A DNA stretch of 7,926 nt from CAZTWC01 sp964617105 [NCBI: uncultured Myxococcia bacterium] (GCA_964617105.1 CAZTWC010000169.1:1-7926); one strand, 5' to 3'. Positions 1-6,505 are shown, numbered from the stretch's first letter. A program made the numbers and translations. The notes: a model not told the origin generated them from the sequence alone.

Positions 1-592
1 GTTCACCATCTATCACCATCTCTATCTCTATTTTGGCCATATCGACCCACTGCAGACTGATGCCAATATCCAGGTTCTCTATAACTCTCCAGGCTACACT
101 GAGGGTATAGTAGAAGAGGAGGATATCTTTTTTTAGCAGCATATAGCGCTGGCCGCCATCCTGGGGATAGGTGGCCTTGCCAATACTGGGCGGCCCGTAC
201 ACGCCGGCCGCAAAGGAGAAATCTTTTAGTCCGAAGTCGTGGGAAAGAGCAACCATCATCCCCAGGGGAAAAAGAGGATCTTCGGGCTTAACGTGCTCAA
301 AATCAACCATACGGGGCACTCCGTGCACTGCCCCGCTCCAATCCAGGGTGCGGGCTCGGCGATATTCCACGTCGCTGTATGCCAGGCGGTGGTTAAAAAA
401 AAGGTTAAATCCCTTTTGTTTGGCCAAACCTGAGGGGTTGTAGTAGATGGCGGAGAGATCATCCGCCCTGGTCATAAAGGCCCCGCCGCGGCCGCTGGCC
501 CGGGCTCCCTGATCGGCCACCTCAATTCCGCCTCCTATAGCCGAGAAGGAAAAGAAACATGAGATAATGAACAGTAAAATAGAGGGTTTCAT
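1..592 (-). CDS. FadL/OmpP1-family outer-membrane transport protein, partial (C-terminus beyond left edge)
   Basis: The frame from the ATG at 592-590 stays open to position 1 (197 codons visible; family members are usually about 400-500 residues). It begins with a signal peptide: MKPS, then a hydrophobic stretch to about residue 18. The mature start has the family hallmark: DQGARASGRGGAF (27-39), then DDLSAIYYNPSGLA (44-57), which corresponds to the N-terminal plug and first strand of FadL-type barrels. Further on, LGMMVALSHDFG and AAGVYGPPS (about 110-136) followed by a Gly-Gly-x-Arg-Tyr element fit alternating beta strands. FadL-family proteins are 14-stranded outer-membrane barrels that let hydrophobic compounds, classically long-chain fatty acids, into the cell. 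The start codon shares one base with the stop of the upstream lipoprotein gene and has a good ribosome site inside that gene, so the two are probably translationally coupled. The family call is firm; the substrate is unknown. Confidence 0.87.
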   Translation of the reverse strand, partial: MKPSILLFIISCFFSFSAIGGGIEVADQGARASGRGGAFMTRADDLSAIYYNPSGLAKQKGFNLFFNHRLAYSDVEYRRARTLDWSGAVHGVPRMVDFEHVKPEDPLFPLGMMVALSHDFGLKDFSFAAGVYGPPSIGKATYPQDGGQRYMLLKKDILLFYYTLSVAWRVIENLDIGISLQWVDMAKIEIEMVIDGE

Positions 593-1653
593 TATTGCTC
601 CTTGGCGGAACAGTCGTTAGATTTGACAGGGTTAAACTTTTCCTCTGCCAGCATCACTGCATCAAAATAACCCTGTATCCGGTAGCCGGAATCTCCGGTT
701 GTGGTCATGCAGGTGGGTTTCAAACGCACCAGTTTGGCCAGATTTCCAAAGGAGATCCACTTGTTGCCCAGAGACTTGCTGTCACCACAGTAGGTTCGGC
801 AATATTTGGTCAGGTTATCTCCGGAATAGGTGTCGCCGCTGGGCTTATATTCACAGGTTCCACTGAGAGGACACATGCAGATTCGGTTGGCGTCCTCTAC
901 GGTTATACATCCCTCCAGATATCCATTTTGGATGGCACTGCAGTTGGGGTTGAACCCAAAGCGAATCTTTAAGTTCATTAGCGGAATAGTGTTGGCCGGT
1001 TTGATGTCAGGAGCGCAGATAACCGGGGTGTCAATAGGGCCGGGGTGAAAATTTAGAGTTGAATCCGATCCGGCAGAGGAGGGATCTTTCAATACCTCAA
1101 AGGTTTTAAACTCACACTGTTTGCCATGGTAACTCTTGGCACTGGCGTTGATGGTGGTATCTGGCAAATGGCAATAAGATTCCACCAGGCTGTGGATACT
1201 ATCAGCATCATTTTTTCCCTGGGGCGGCTTTAAAATAAGGGTATTGGGATCCACGTCTTTATCTGCCGGCAGCCTCCAGGCTGACCCGCCCACAAGGGAG
1301 ATCTTTTCCGCTGCCGCGCCAGCCTGTCCAGATTTAAATTCATCAATCACAAAAATAATATTGAACAGATTATTTTTAATATCATCGCTCCAAATGGTGT
1401 TCAGGTTATTGGCAAAGACCTCTGGCTCATCCACCTCCAACCGGGTAAACCTGAAGGCCCGCTCCTTCATTTTATCATCTGGGCATTGGCAAGTGTCGGA
1501 GCAAGTTCCTCCTTGATTTTTGGATAATTCAACCTTGGGGCATGGTGGTTCCTCCATTGAGACACAGGCATAGGCTAATAATAGCAGAAAAAATAACCCT
1601 GGAACTACCAGTTTCACCCCTGGGGTTAAAAGTTTTCCAACATAATTGCTCAT
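592..1653 (-). CDS. Putative lipoprotein of unknown function, 353 residues
   Basis: I do not recognise a named family. The N-terminus has basic residues, a hydrophobic core (about residues 15-29) and a lipobox-like LAYA-C ending at Cys30. This predicts cleavage by signal peptidase II and attachment to a membrane, probably the outer one. A cysteine-rich segment follows (Cys38, 51, 55, 57). The central part, around residues 66-104, contains FRFTRLEVDEPEVF and NIIFVIDEF, which look like buried beta strands. The second half holds further cysteines (161, 180, 213, 238, 249, 259, 261, 267, 285, 289, 315, 348). Without the lipidated Cys30 there are 16 cysteines, an even number, consistent with an exported disulfide-bonded protein. 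The ATG is supported by GGGAGG (1663-1658) four bases upstream. The gene sits 53 bases after the repeat lipoprotein and overlaps the FadL-like gene by one base, so it is the middle gene of an operon and may be a partner of both. Confidence 0.85.
   Translation of the reverse strand: MSNYVGKLLTPGVKLVVPGLFFLLLLAYACVSMEEPPCPKVELSKNQGGTCSDTCQCPDDKMKERAFRFTRLEVDEPEVFANNLNTIWSDDIKNNLFNIIFVIDEFKSGQAGAAAEKISLVGGSAWRLPADKDVDPNTLILKPPQGKNDADSIHSLVESYCHLPDTTINASAKSYHGKQCEFKTFEVLKDPSSAGSDSTLNFHPGPIDTPVICAPDIKPANTIPLMNLKIRFGFNPNCSAIQNGYLEGCITVEDANRICMCPLSGTCEYKPSGDTYSGDNLTKYCRTYCGDSKSLGNKWISFGNLAKLVRLKPTCMTTTGDSGYRIQGYFDAVMLAEEKFNPVKSNDCSAKEQ
598..603 (-). promoter_or_regulatory. Shine-Dalgarno site for the FadL-like gene, inside the upstream CDS
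   Basis: On the minus strand AAGGAG lies 5 bases before the ATG at 592. It falls within the last codons of the 353-residue lipoprotein gene. The stop and start overlap as TAATG, sharing the base at 592. This fixes the start of the FadL-like gene and suggests translational coupling, so that the two proteins are made together. Confidence 0.75.
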
Positions 1654-1706
1654 ATTACCTCCCAGATATTTGGATGGGATGGACCACAGTTAATCTCTCA
1701 ATTGCT

Positions 1707-4139
1707 TTAATAGCAGGCGCCGCCGCCACCTTGCAACTCCAGGCACTGTTCTTCCGTACCACACTGAGGACTTTGCAGATCACACTTTTCCAGGCAAATT
1801 CCTTCGGTGGAAGATGCATATATGTTCACACAAAGCATATCACCCTGACAATAGCCCTGGTTGAAACTGCAGACCTCCCCCTTGGCTTTGGTGAGGGCCG
1901 GTTCATTCAGGCAGGCGCCCCTTCCGTCTGAAAGGGTAAAACATTTTTTCCCGGTACCACATTGGGATACTGAACCGGCCGGATCAGGAGAGCAGACGGC
2001 CGAGCAAATGCCTCCCGATTTATTGTTGTCCAGGTTGACACAAATCATATCGGAGGCGCAATATCCTTTAATGGGATCACAGATTTCATCTACCTGCCGG
2101 GTATTGGCCGGCTTTTTATAACAGGCGCCCTTACCGTTTGACAATTTCAGGCACTCTCCCCCGGGACAGGTGGGTGTGTTAGGATCGCAGGAGTTCATAC
2201 AAAAACCATCACGATTATTGACATCCATGTAGGTGCAGACCAGGCCGCTTTGACAGTTTCCGGTAAAAGAACTGCAGGTTTCTCCCTCTTGCCGTATAGT
2301 GGTATTCTGATCGTAACAGACACCGCCGGTTCCCTGCACCGCAATACAGGTTTGATTGTTAGTACATTGCTGAGAGGAGTCGGAGGGGGAGCATTTTTTC
2401 AGGCAGCTGCCCGACATGCTGTTAAAGTCCACCTGAAAACAGAGTAGAGTATCTATACAATTACCAATATATGGACCGCACTTTTCATTCAACTGCAGGT
2501 TTTCCTGAACCGTAGAGGCAGAAACACAATTGCCTTTTTGACAGACATTATCGCCCTGACACTGAGTAACTCCAGACCAGGAGTGGCAGCCATCGGTGTC
2601 TTTTTGGCAACTCTTATATCCATTGCCATCACAGATTTTGACACCCACCAGTTCGCATTCATCGTTACAGGTACATTGGCCTTGCCGGCATACTTTATTG
2701 GTGCCGCAGTTTTTCACCTCTCCCCAGTCGGTGCAATTGTTGGCTTTTTTAACACACTCCTGGAATCCATCGCCAGAACATTTTTTCTCTCCCTCGGTGC
2801 AGACATTGGTGCATTTGATTTGGCACTGGCCACCGGAACAGACCTGGTCTGTAGCGCAATAGGTGACTTGTCCCCAGTGCAGGCAGCCGTTTGCATCTTT
2901 TTCGCAACTCTTGAATCCATTGCCATCACAGGTTTTCATCCCTTCTGGACCACACTGGTCATCGCAGCGGCATTTGCCCTGGGAACATATTTTATTTTTT
3001 TCGCAGGAAATTATCTCGCTCCAATCGGTACATCCACTGGTTTTACTCTCACACACCATAAACCCATCGCCCGAGCATTTTCTGGTATTTAGCACACAAC
3101 TGTCAGAACATTTGGCTACACATTTGCCGCCAGAACAGGGTTGGTCTGAAGGGCAAGAGGTGGCAACGCTCCAGAGAAAACAGCCTGATGACGCTTTTTG
3201 ACAGGTTTTGAACCCATCGCCATCGCAGGATCTGGCTCCTTCGGAATCACATTGGTTATCACAAACACATTGTCCTTTGTCACACACTTTGTCCTGGGCG
3301 CATTTTTTCGTCGGCCCCCAGTCCAGGCAACCGTTGGGTTGTTTGGCGCATTCTTGTACCCCATCGCCCTGACATTTGGTTTCTCCCATGGTACAGGAGT
3401 TGGTGCAATGTTTCACACATTGCCCACCAGAGCAAATTGCGCCGGATTCGCAATTGTAAACCTTCCCCCATTTCAGGCAGCCGGTAATATGGTCCACTAC
3501 ACAGGTTTTGAATCCATCGCCATCACAGGTTCTGGTGCCCTGGAGGTTACATTGAGCATCGCAGACACATTGCCCGTTTTTACAGACTTTTCCCACTTCA
3601 CATCCTTTAATTTGCCCCCAGTCATTACAGCCGTTTTGCGTGGTCATACAGATCTGAACAGCAGCAGAGCCGGAACACCTGAAAGATCCTGGCGTACAAA
3701 CGTTTCCACAGGAAGTAGCGCATCTCCCGCCGGAGCAGACCTGGTTTTGAGCGCAGTTAAAAACCTGCCCCCAGATCAGGCAGCCATTTTGATCCTCCTG
3801 ACACTGTTTGTAGCCATTTCCTTCACAGATTTTGGTGCCAGCTGGAGAACACAGATTTTTGCACTGGCACTCACCATATTGACAACTCGTGCCGCCTGGA
3901 CAGGGCTCAGGCTGACTCCAGATGAAGCAGTTAGCCACTTTGGCGCAGGTAATCAATTGATTGTTATGGCATTTTTTGGCACCCTGGTTGCACAGTTGGC
4001 CTGGCAGATGTTTTTGATTACATTCTGAAATGTCTCCGGTATTGTTGTTTGAAGGTATAGTTTCATTTTCAGAGCAAGCAAAAAAGAGAAAGAGTAAACC
4101 GAGCACCAATACTGAAAATAATTTAGTTGTACTTTTCAT
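1707..4139 (-). CDS. Large cysteine-rich repeat lipoprotein, 810 residues
   Basis: The protein starts with a typical lipoprotein signal (MKSTTK, hydrophobic core, LFFA-C) with the acceptor at Cys22. Ser at +2 would send it to the outer membrane by the enterobacterial rule. A short Asn/Ser-rich linker follows. Residues 40-541 are ten repeats of about 50 residues, each with eight cysteines, a C-x-G-[DN]-G-[FY]-x-x-C core in most copies, and one Trp in a C-x-x-W motif. Residues 554-809 are four repeats of a different kind, also eight cysteines each, with near-constant spacing. In all there are 113 cysteines: the lipidated one plus 14 times 8. No catalytic motif is visible. A rigid disulfide-stabilised surface stalk or adhesin-like protein is an inference. 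I do not recognise a named family. The start is supported by AAGGGG (4153-4148) eight bases upstream. It is the first gene of the minus-strand operon and diverges from rlmKL. Confidence 0.9.
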   Translation of the reverse strand: MKSTTKLFSVLVLGLLFLFFACSENETIPSNNNTGDISECNQKHLPGQLCNQGAKKCHNNQLITCAKVANCFIWSQPEPCPGGTSCQYGECQCKNLCSPAGTKICEGNGYKQCQEDQNGCLIWGQVFNCAQNQVCSGGRCATSCGNVCTPGSFRCSGSAAVQICMTTQNGCNDWGQIKGCEVGKVCKNGQCVCDAQCNLQGTRTCDGDGFKTCVVDHITGCLKWGKVYNCESGAICSGGQCVKHCTNSCTMGETKCQGDGVQECAKQPNGCLDWGPTKKCAQDKVCDKGQCVCDNQCDSEGARSCDGDGFKTCQKASSGCFLWSVATSCPSDQPCSGGKCVAKCSDSCVLNTRKCSGDGFMVCESKTSGCTDWSEIISCEKNKICSQGKCRCDDQCGPEGMKTCDGNGFKSCEKDANGCLHWGQVTYCATDQVCSGGQCQIKCTNVCTEGEKKCSGDGFQECVKKANNCTDWGEVKNCGTNKVCRQGQCTCNDECELVGVKICDGNGYKSCQKDTDGCHSWSGVTQCQGDNVCQKGNCVSASTVQENLQLNEKCGPYIGNCIDTLLCFQVDFNSMSGSCLKKCSPSDSSQQCTNNQTCIAVQGTGGVCYDQNTTIRQEGETCSSFTGNCQSGLVCTYMDVNNRDGFCMNSCDPNTPTCPGGECLKLSNGKGACYKKPANTRQVDEICDPIKGYCASDMICVNLDNNKSGGICSAVCSPDPAGSVSQCGTGKKCFTLSDGRGACLNEPALTKAKGEVCSFNQGYCQGDMLCVNIYASSTEGICLEKCDLQSPQCGTEEQCLELQGGGGACY
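1710..2492 (-). repeat. Four C-terminal 8-Cys repeats of a second kind
   Basis: Residues 550-810 contain four repeats of about 65-70 residues whose first cysteines are at 554, 622, 687 and 757. The cysteine spacing is 7, 6, 12, 4, then a variable step (9, 7, 11, 7), then 6 (5 in the second copy), then 10. Each repeat ends in a Gly-rich G-x-C element; copies 1, 2 and 4 have a Tyr after the cysteine and copy 3 a Leu. The linkers between repeats end in acidic residues (EGE, VDE, KGE). The last repeat ends at the protein's C-terminus, so the protein has no extra tail. This spacing differs from the N-terminal repeats, so two unrelated disulfide folds appear to be joined in one protein. Confidence 0.9.
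2517..4022 (-). repeat. Ten tandem 8-Cys repeats in the lipoprotein gene, arranged as five B-A pairs
   Basis: Repeats begin at residues 40, 93, 144, 193, 245, 293, 344, 392, 443 and 491. Two subtypes alternate strictly. In type B (1, 3, 5, 7, 9) the second and third cysteines are 7 apart, and the last cysteine is followed two positions later by the first cysteine of the next repeat. In type A (2, 4, 6, 8, 10) the second and third cysteines are 8 apart, and the gap to the next repeat is 4. Type A usually carries CDG[DN]G[FY]K and CSGG; type B usually carries [SQ]GDG and DW. Pair starts (40, 144, 245, 344, 443) are 99-104 residues apart, about 300 bases. Repeat 1 is the most divergent: its first two cysteines are 10 apart instead of 4. 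Each repeat keeps one Trp (74, 123, 174, 224, 274, 323, 373, 422, 472, 521). Confidence 0.92.
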
Positions 4140-4186
4140 AAAAATTACCCCTTTTTTAGTAATTAATTAACCGATTTTTAATCTCA

Positions 4187-4214
4187 ATAATAAAGTAACA
4201 CAACATATTAGCAA
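4187..4214 (-). promoter_or_regulatory. Candidate sigma-70-type promoter for the lipoprotein/FadL operon
   Basis: Read on the minus strand, TTGCTA (4214-4209, four of six matches to the -35 consensus) is separated by 16 bases from TATTAT (4192-4187, five of six matches to -10). A start near 4180 would give a leader of about 40 bases before the ATG at 4139. The surrounding region is strongly AT-rich, so chance matches are likely and this remains a prediction. Confidence 0.4.
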
Positions 4215-4221
4215 ACTTTTT

Positions 4222-4249
4222 TTTAGATTACTTTATCAAAACAGATATT
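4222..4249 (+). promoter_or_regulatory. Weak candidate promoter for rlmKL in the divergent intergenic region
   Basis: TTTAGA (4222-4227) and GATATT (4244-4249) are 16 bases apart, and each matches four of six consensus positions. The start would fall about 11 bases before the rlmKL ATG, leaving almost no leader. No Shine-Dalgarno sequence is visible there. The match is poor in an AT-rich background and is listed only as the best candidate seen. Confidence 0.2.
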
Positions 4250-4266
4250 TTTGTTAAGTTCATAAA

Positions 4267-6426
4267 ATGGATTACATACTTTTTGCTACAACTGCCAAGG
4301 GGATGGAGCCGCTTCTGGCCAATGAACTGAAGTGGCTTGGCGCCCAGAAAGTTTCCCGGACCACTGCCGGAGTATCCTTTGTTGGCTCTCTGGCAACTGC
4401 TTACCGGGTTTGTCTGTGGTCAAGGATTGCCAATCGAGTTCTCCTGCAGTTAATACGTTTTAAAGCTGGCACTCCAGAGGAACTCTACTGGGGTGTTCGT
4501 TCAGTTAACTGGCTGAATCACCTCCGGGCGGAAAATACTCTGGCGGTGAATTTTCTTACCAAAGATTCTTTTGTCCGAAATAGCCAATACGGCGCTCAGA
4601 TTGTCAAGGATGCGGTGGTGGATCAGTTCAGGGAACAGACCGGAGATCGTCCCAATGTGGACCGGCTGCAACCAGATATCCGCATCAATCTCTATCTGCG
4701 GGGCAAAAGAGCTATCTTGAGTATTGATCTTTCTGGTGACAGTTTGCATCGCCGGGGATATAGGCTGCAGGGTTTGACGGCTCCTCTTAAGGAGAATCTG
4801 GCCGCTGTAATGTTGATTAGCGCCGAGTGGTATAAATTCTCCCTGGCGGGACGCCCTCTTTGCGATCCCCTGTGTGGTTCCGGCACGCTGCCTATTGAAG
4901 CCGCCTTAATGGCTGCCAATATAGCCCCTGGTCTTAGCCGAAAAAATTATGGGTTTTTAAATTGGCAAGGCCATAATGACAAACTTTGGCAAGAGTTATT
5001 AACTGAGGCTCAGCAAAAAAAATCTGAGGGACTGAAACGAATGCCTACCATAATGGCCTTTGATGTTGACGGAAATGCTATAGATGCCGCCATTAGCAAT
5101 GCTGAACGGGCAGGTCTGGCCGGCAAGATAGAGTTTAAAAAGGCTCCTTTGGGCCTTCCGGTGATGCAGAATCTGGTACAGAAATTAACTCAGGACCAGA
5201 CTGGCCTGTTAGTTGCCAATCCCCCCTATGGTGAAAGATTGGGAGATGAGAGAGAGACCAGTCTGCTCTATAAGAAATTGGGCCAGGTATTAAAGGGGAT
5301 TTTCAGCGGCTGGCAGGCAGCCATTCTTACTTCCAAATACCAATGGATGGCCTATTTAGATCTCGAACCACGCCGCAGCCAGGTGTTGTACAATGGCCAG
5401 ATTGAATGTAAATTATACCATTTTGTAATTGCTAAGCACTATTTTCCCCAATCCGCCAATTCGCCGGGCGCTCAGATGTTTGCCAACCGCTTGAAAAAAA
5501 ATGAAAAAAGACTTCGCCGCTGGAGAAAAAAACAGGGAATTTACTGCTGGCGGATTTATGACCGGGATATGCCTGAATATGCGGTGGCAGTAGATATTTA
5601 CCAGGGCGAAGAAAAATGGATCCATGTCCATGAATACCAGGCGCCCAGCACAGTGGATCCAGATAAAGCCAAAACCCGTTTGGCCGAAGTTATGGCGGTT
5701 ATACCTCAAACCCTGGAAATTTCACCAGATCGTCTCTTTTTAAAAATTCACCGACCACAGAAAGGTAAGGTGCAGTATAGTCGCCTTGATAAACAGGGCG
5801 AATTTATCCCTGTTTTTGAAAGTGACAGCCGGTTTTGGGTCAATTTCAAAGATTTTTTAAATACTGGACTCTTTTTAGACCACCGTCATACCCGGGAGAT
5901 GATAAGGCAAAAGGCATCTGGAAAAAATTTTCTTAACCTGTTTGCCTACACTGGATCTGCCTCTGTTTATGCCGCCAAGGGTGGAGCTAAAACTACCACC
6001 ACGGTAGATATGTCGCCCACCTATATAAACTGGGCCCGCCGCAATATGCGATTAAACGATTTTACCAATAAAAACCGCCACAAGTATATAGAGCAGGATA
6101 TCTTTCAATGGCTGGCAAAAACGCCCTCTTTCTTTTATGATCTGATATTTTTAGATGCCCCAACCTTTTCCAACTCCAAGAAAATGAATCAAACCTTTGA
6201 TGTCCAACGGGATCACCCACAACTGATTGGACAGGTATTGAAACTGCTGGCCCCGGGCGGCACCATAATCTTTGCCAATAACATGGCAAAATTTAAAATT
6301 AACCTTTCTGAACTGCCTCCAAATATCGAGGTGGAAGATATCTCTCGCCAAACCATCCCAGAAGATTTTCCAGGCCATCGCAAAGTCCACCAATGCTTTT
6401 TGATTCGCTCTTTTGCCACTCGCTGA
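4267..6426 (+). CDS. rlmKL: Bifunctional 23S rRNA methyltransferase RlmKL (m2G2445 / m7G2069)
   Basis: At 719 residues it is close to E. coli RlmKL (about 700). The order is: N-terminal FATTAKGMEPLLANEL start with a THUMP domain (to about 155); the RlmL N2-guanine methyltransferase domain with SAM motif DPLCGSGTLPIEAAL (200-214) and catalytic NPPYGERL (318-325); a basic linker (about 408-422); then the RlmK N7-guanine methyltransferase part with the VNFKDFLNTGLFLDHR element (525-540), SAM motif NLFAYTGSASVYAA (557-570) and DAPTFSNS (630-637). In the family it methylates G2445 and G2069 in the peptidyl-transferase region of 23S rRNA using S-adenosylmethionine in the cytoplasm. The RlmK motif IV is DPPTF in enterobacterial homologues as I recall; here the first Pro is Ala. 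The ATG is chosen because the N-terminus matches the family, although no clear ribosome site precedes it. It diverges from the lipoprotein operon and stands alone. Confidence 0.95.
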   Translation: MDYILFATTAKGMEPLLANELKWLGAQKVSRTTAGVSFVGSLATAYRVCLWSRIANRVLLQLIRFKAGTPEELYWGVRSVNWLNHLRAENTLAVNFLTKDSFVRNSQYGAQIVKDAVVDQFREQTGDRPNVDRLQPDIRINLYLRGKRAILSIDLSGDSLHRRGYRLQGLTAPLKENLAAVMLISAEWYKFSLAGRPLCDPLCGSGTLPIEAALMAANIAPGLSRKNYGFLNWQGHNDKLWQELLTEAQQKKSEGLKRMPTIMAFDVDGNAIDAAISNAERAGLAGKIEFKKAPLGLPVMQNLVQKLTQDQTGLLVANPPYGERLGDERETSLLYKKLGQVLKGIFSGWQAAILTSKYQWMAYLDLEPRRSQVLYNGQIECKLYHFVIAKHYFPQSANSPGAQMFANRLKKNEKRLRRWRKKQGIYCWRIYDRDMPEYAVAVDIYQGEEKWIHVHEYQAPSTVDPDKAKTRLAEVMAVIPQTLEISPDRLFLKIHRPQKGKVQYSRLDKQGEFIPVFESDSRFWVNFKDFLNTGLFLDHRHTREMIRQKASGKNFLNLFAYTGSASVYAAKGGAKTTTTVDMSPTYINWARRNMRLNDFTNKNRHKYIEQDIFQWLAKTPSFFYDLIFLDAPTFSNSKKMNQTFDVQRDHPQLIGQVLKLLAPGGTIIFANNMAKFKINLSELPPNIEVEDISRQTIPEDFPGHRKVHQCFLIRSFATR

Positions 6427-6441
6427 ATGAATGCTCATTCA
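6424..6441. promoter_or_regulatory. FadR-like (TetR-family) operator candidate upstream of the acyl-CoA dehydrogenase
   Basis: The site is a perfect inverted repeat, TGAATGA-ATGC-TCATTCA, whose first three bases are the rlmKL stop codon. As I recall it, the FadR/YsiA box of Bacillus subtilis is WTGAATGAMTANTCATTCAW. The 20-base window 6423-6442 differs from this at two positions: C for W at the left end, and G for A in the centre. The next gene is an acyl-CoA dehydrogenase, the kind of gene FadR represses in Bacillus. A weak -35/-10 pair (TTTTTA at 6442-6447, TATTAT at 6465-6470) directly follows, so a bound repressor could block it. The alternative is a rho-independent terminator for rlmKL, since a T-run follows, but the 7-base stem is mostly A/T and would be weak. 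Confidence 0.5.
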
Positions 6442-6487
6442 TTTTTATCTTTCCCTTTTTATTTTATTATGTTAATTCTATTCTACA

Positions 6488-6505
6488 AGTCGGTCGTCGA
6501 CCACT
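6488..6505. promoter_or_regulatory. Interrupted inverted repeat at the -35 region of the acyl-CoA dehydrogenase promoter
   Basis: GGTCG-T-CGACC (6492-6502) is a perfect palindrome around one central base. After one unpaired C (6491), AGT (6488-6490) and ACT (6503-6505) extend it. It is a GC-rich island in an otherwise AT-rich leader and touches the candidate -35 element at 6504. It could be a second operator, or a hairpin in a leader transcript if an upstream promoter is used. No particular regulator is recognised. Confidence 0.35.

Noticed and set aside
171-443. 90-codon plus-strand open frame near the left edge
   Set aside because: It is antisense to the FadL-like gene, whose protein has clear family motifs. 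The product resembles no protein I know.
256-462. 68-codon minus-strand open frame in the left region
   Set aside because: It is an out-of-frame shadow of the FadL-like gene that starts at 592; the other frame contains the conserved NPSGLA motif.
1654-1706. Separate promoter or terminator between the two lipoprotein genes
   Set aside because: The 53 bases contain only the ribosome site of the second gene. The best hairpin has a stem of four pairs without a T-run, and no good -35/-10 pair was found.
2538-3092. 184-codon plus-strand open frame opposite the same repeats
   Set aside because: Same origin as the larger antisense frame: periodic, low-complexity product made by the repeat codons.
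2517-4022. CRISPR-like or non-coding tandem repeats
   Set aside because: The periodicity of about 150 and 300 bases is inside one intact reading frame and is conserved at the protein level, not as identical DNA repeats with spacers.
3198-4028. 276-codon plus-strand open frame opposite the repeat lipoprotein
   Set aside because: It is the exact antisense of the cysteine repeats. Cys codons read as Ala/Thr on the other strand, giving a hydrophobic repetitive product. It lacks a ribosome site, and the lipoprotein frame explains the region fully.
4161-4170. AATTAATTAA palindromic run between the divergent genes
   Set aside because: Simple AT-rich sequence in an AT-rich intergenic region; palindromes of this kind are expected by chance.
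6426-6446. Rho-independent terminator for rlmKL
   Set aside because: A stem (AATGAAT/ATTCATT, loop GCTC) followed by T-rich sequence is possible, but the stem is short and mostly A/T. The shifted perfect TGAATGA/TCATTCA symmetry fits an operator better. Not excluded.
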